Of a DNA stretch of 64,000 nt, positions 44,518-64,000 are shown piece by piece. Below the pieces are notes generated by a model. It did not search any database. It was not told where the DNA came from and was given only the letters and a program-made list of their open reading frames with translations. Position 1 is the stretch's first letter. Each line of letters starts with the position of its first letter. Origin of the DNA: Amorphochlora amoebiformis (Eukaryota; Cercozoa; Chlorarachniophyceae); assembly GCA_054601695.1 (NCBI GenBank), contig BAAHQB010000149.1, forward strand, positions 372,001 to 436,000, read 5' to 3'. The translations under genes and the position numbers were made by a program.

Positions 44518-44553
<36 letters not shown>

Positions 44554-44613
44554 AAAAGAAAATATACATATGTACATTTATCTATGTATGGAATATACGT
44601 ATATACATATATT

Positions 44614-44682
<69 letters not shown>

Positions 44683-44684
44683 TA

Positions 44685-44715
<31 letters not shown>

Positions 44716-44729
44716 GTATACATACATAC

Positions 44730-44772
<43 letters not shown>

Positions 44773-44805
44773 AAATATATATGCACATATGTATATACGT
44801 ATACA

Positions 44806-44856
<51 letters not shown>

Positions 44857-44892
44857 GTATCAGTAGATGTATGCATGTACAATGTATACCTT

Positions 44893-44951
<59 letters not shown>

Positions 44952-44969
44952 TATATATAAATATTAAAA

Positions 44970-45006
<37 letters not shown>

Positions 45007-45378
45007 AATGTATTGTATATATATATTATATAATATCCACGTAACTGTACAGATGTGGTCGATGTAGGGTTATAGTTCGAGGCGCCAGGCGGATCAAGGC
45101 ACGTGTAACGGGATATCTCAGGGCTTTCGATAAGCACTTCAACCTGGTATACCCCACTATCCTACTACCCTCAGAACTATCGAGACACATGTACTTACAC
45201 GTGTGTCCGGAGACACGTGTATCCGGAGACACGTGTATTGTCGGATTTCGTTCGGACTTCATTCGGATTTCATTCGGATTTCGTTGAGCATCTCCATAAT
45301 AGGAATGCAATATTGAATTCCTAAATTTCATTGTCCAGGAATAGACAGAAATTTGTATAATATAATATATATGTTATT

Positions 45379-45435
<57 letters not shown>

Positions 45436-45439
45436 TATC

Positions 45440-45528
<89 letters not shown>

Positions 45529-45567
45529 TACTATAACAGATATATATATATATATATATAGATATGG

Positions 45568-45602
<35 letters not shown>

Positions 45603-45672
45603 TTGTATAAAATATATATATATATATCTAAATATATGCAATATATATGTATATTATATAAATATTTATATA

Positions 45673-45725
<53 letters not shown>

Positions 45726-45914
45726 ATATATGTACGTATGTATATATACATATATATATGTATGTATATTTATATGTATGTGTGGATTATGTATATATAT
45801 ATGTGTATGTATATATATGTATACATGTATATTTCTATATACACATATGTATGTGTATGTATATATATATGTATATATGTATATATATATATGTATATGT
45901 ATATATACATATAT

Positions 45915-46005
<91 letters not shown>

Positions 46006-46021
46006 ATATTTATATATTTAA

Positions 46022-46052
<31 letters not shown>

Positions 46053-46113
46053 ATTACATATATATATATATGTGTGTGTTTGTGTGTATATATATATTTA
46101 TATATATATGTAT

Positions 46114-46152
<39 letters not shown>

Positions 46153-46373
46153 TATACATAATAGTATAAATATGTTGATTAATACATTACGCAATATGTC
46201 TAAGAGTATAAGTAGATAAATGTAATTAGATACTGATCGATGCGGAAGAGGTGAGGTTCCAACTAGGCTCTAGTTCCAAGGATTCGAAGGAATGCTCTAG
46301 AAAACGATATTTTAAGCAGTTGTTTATTCGTGGGGAGAACGTCGTGGTCGTGAGCGCGGAGTTGCCAGGTTGA
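40075..46373 (+). CDS. LSM11: LSM11-like U7 snRNP core protein
   Basis: LSM11 with LSM10 replaces SmD2/SmD1 in the U7 snRNP, which processes the 3' ends of replication-dependent histone pre-mRNAs. Exons: 40075-40206, 41146-41168, 41285-41414, 42171-42188 (3' end uncertain), 44105-44143, 44377-44447, 45053-45146 and 46230-46373 (stop TGA). Phases agree (0, 2, 0, 0, 0, 2, 0). About 216 residues. The N-terminus has [11 protein letters not shown], like the FDPLLAL word of animal LSM11. The Sm1 motif is split over the last two exons: [15 protein letters not shown] then ILIDAEE. The Sm2 motif is [16 protein letters not shown], close to the human QIFIRGENVLLV as I recall it, and the protein ends soon after. 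SmD2 is the main alternative; the TG-F/Y-L-AFDK word and the IRGENV word fit LSM11 better. The spacer between Sm1 and Sm2 is shorter than in human. Introns contain (GTGTAT)n and minisatellites. Confidence 0.8.
40665..41130. repeat. (TA)n in LSM11 intron 1
   Basis: TA runs at 40698-40760 and 40975-41055. The preceding 270 bp (40390-40660) are unique and open on the minus strand, but no start, splice or family signal supports a gene. Confidence 0.75.
41583..42165. repeat. (GTGTAT)n hexamer array in LSM11 intron 3
   Basis: About 580 bp of GTGTAT/GTATGT with GTGTGT and GTTTAT variants. It fills the intron from donor GTATCG at 41415 (after a CACACGTGCA-rich lead) up to the GTTGCAG acceptor at 42170. 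The long M-C-V-Y and H-T-H ORFs are translated repeat. Confidence 0.95.
42275..43620. repeat. (TA)n intron with duplicated short words
   Basis: TA tracts with TG/CA runs. The words TATATGCCTATTAATGTATT (43091) and TGTGTGCCTATTTATTTTCA (about 42936), each followed by similar text (AAGTAT, GTGGGCAATAT or GTGCAATATA), suggest a ~150-bp duplicated module. At 43631-43677 a small open island ([16 protein letters not shown]) follows a GTGTAG; its phase does not fit LSM11. Confidence 0.7.
43830..43935. repeat. 25-bp minisatellite
   Basis: Four copies of AAGAATAGATCCAGAAAGCT with a CTTCT/CCT spacer. Confidence 0.85.
44145..44335. repeat. About 20-bp minisatellite right after an LSM11 donor
   Basis: About eight copies of CCCATTCAAAATCAACACAA with variants, starting within 12 bp of the donor of exon 44105-44143. 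Confidence 0.88.
44458..45045. repeat. (TA)n intron
   Basis: TA microsatellite between LSM11 exons 44377-44447 and 45053-45146. Confidence 0.85.
45360..46160. repeat. (TA)n/(TATG)n in the last LSM11 intron
   Basis: TA and TATGTA repeats; 45150-45350 is unique, with three copies of a GGACACACGTGTA-like word (45187-45238) and three copies of TTCGGATTTC/TTCGGACTTC (45243-45285). No exon there fits the frame. Confidence 0.8.
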
Positions 46374-46748
46374 CTACGACCATTTGCTCTAGTAGCTAGA
46401 TCTAGTAGATTAGCAATATCTAGAATATGTAGATTCTAGAATATCTAGATTCTAGAATATCGCTCTCGTGAGATTCGTAACAAAGTCCAGCTGGTTTAAG
46501 CTTATGCTAGAGTGCTATTTTCGAGAAATTTGTACATACGAGGCTCCATTTGGGCCACATAGCACAGAGTTAAGTTGTTGAGCATCTGCTATCTGAGATG
46601 TGCATGCATGTAAATTAACTCATAATATTACACAGAGATCGAACAAAAAATATCTAGTCTCAGAGTCTACTAGTATCTACCAGACTTACAAACCTAATAT
46701 TAATTATAATTCCCAACGTTGTGCGATGATCCGTGAACGAGTTACACC
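46374..46748. other. Tail-to-tail intergenic CTAG-rich island (LSM11/GIGYF)
   Basis: Between convergent stop codons. Contains GCTCTAGTAGCTAGATCTAG, repeated GATTCTAGAATATCTA, TATCTAGTCTC and CTACTAGTATCTACC. No gene. It is the shortest of the four convergent gaps and has no (TA)n run. Confidence 0.75.
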
Positions 46749-54890
<8,142 letters not shown>

Positions 54891-55115
54891 CGCTGGGCTT
54901 CGCGGCGGGCTTGAATTTGATTAATATGCCCGCATAGTCACGTGTTAAACATATGCATATCAGATATCCCCCTGAGATATTTGCTAAATATCTGGTATTC
55001 CTCGGAAAATTTCGAAATTGATCTAAAAATAAGTCTGGATATCTGGAATCCGAGCCGAAAAACTTCTATCCACCGATTCACCCATTCTGAGTTCCGGTCT
55101 TTGTCGGGACCCGGG
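54891..55115. promoter_or_regulatory. Bidirectional promoter region (GIGYF and coiled-coil gene)
   Basis: 225 bp between divergent start codons, no microsatellite; contains AATATGC/ATGCATAT and GAAATTTCGAAAT-like palindromic words (ATTTCGAAAT at about 55009). Function inferred from position only. Confidence 0.4.
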
Positions 55116-63587
<8,472 letters not shown>

Positions 63588-63624
63588 GTAATTTACACAC
63601 AGCTGTTAAGATGGTGTATACATG

Positions 63625-63656
63625 TGTATATAAATATATATATATATACATGTGTA

Positions 63657-63691
<35 letters not shown>

Positions 63692-63787
63692 TATATATGT
63701 GTATCAATATGTATGTATATATATATATATATGTCTATCATATTGAGTAAATGTTAAATTGACATTTATAAATATTACATAAACATT

Positions 63788-63825
<38 letters not shown>

Positions 63826-63828
63826 TAT

Positions 63829-63891
<63 letters not shown>

Positions 63892-63900
63892 ATATATATA

Positions 63901-63935
<35 letters not shown>

Positions 63936-64000
63936 ATATATGTAATTATAAGTATGAAATATATTTACATGTTTAAATAAATACATTATATATATATATA
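63625..64000. repeat. (TA)n tracts to the window edge
   Basis: TA microsatellite with short unique interruptions (63730-63790, 63945-63985). No exon seen after 63587. Confidence 0.85.

Overview
The window is nuclear DNA of an intron-rich eukaryote. It has GT-AG introns (plus a few GC-AG), TTAGGG-type hexamer repeats inside introns, and long (TA)n tracts that fill most introns. Most open reading frames here are translated microsatellite (runs of Y-I-Y-I, H-T-H-T or R-E-R-E). I found the real genes by looking for non-repetitive islands flanked by splice signals whose reading frame closes from one island to the next. An axonemal-dynein assembly factor (DNAAF5-like), a probable ciliary coiled-coil gene and a U7-type LSM11 point to an organism with motile flagella, probably a protist. 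The taxon cannot be fixed from this sequence.

Layout, left to right: a fragment of an unrecognised + gene (2828-3485); a Sec1/Munc18 gene (-, 5038-7161); ORC4 (+, 7332-10799); DNAAF5/HEATR2-like (-, 11671-31195, about 30 small exons over 19.5 kb); a 92-residue unknown gene (+, 31318-31695); a 130-residue four-helix membrane protein with voltage-sensor-like features (+, 31849-36901); a 138-residue unknown gene (-, 37872-39838); LSM11-like (+, 40075-46373); a GIGYF/GYF-domain gene (-, 46749-54890, about 1177 residues); and a coiled-coil gene with a TSNAXIP1-like N-terminus (+, from about 55116, leaving the window on the right).

Transcription directions almost strictly alternate. The four head-to-head gaps are short (about 120-240 bp) and contain no long repeat. 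The four tail-to-tail gaps (4142-5037, 11160-11670, 36902-37871, 46374-46748) share an unusual composition: they are packed with CTAG/TCTAGA words. Introns carry (TA)n, (GA)n, TTAGGG, TTAGGC and TTCGGG hexamers and several minisatellites. At several exons, the exon edge with its splice site has been copied in tandem into the neighbouring intron.

The genes have unrelated housekeeping and ciliary roles (vesicle fusion, replication origin, cilia, histone mRNA processing, translational repression). Nothing suggests an operon or a mobile element. All exon boundaries were read by eye from splice consensus and frame continuity; transcript data would settle them.
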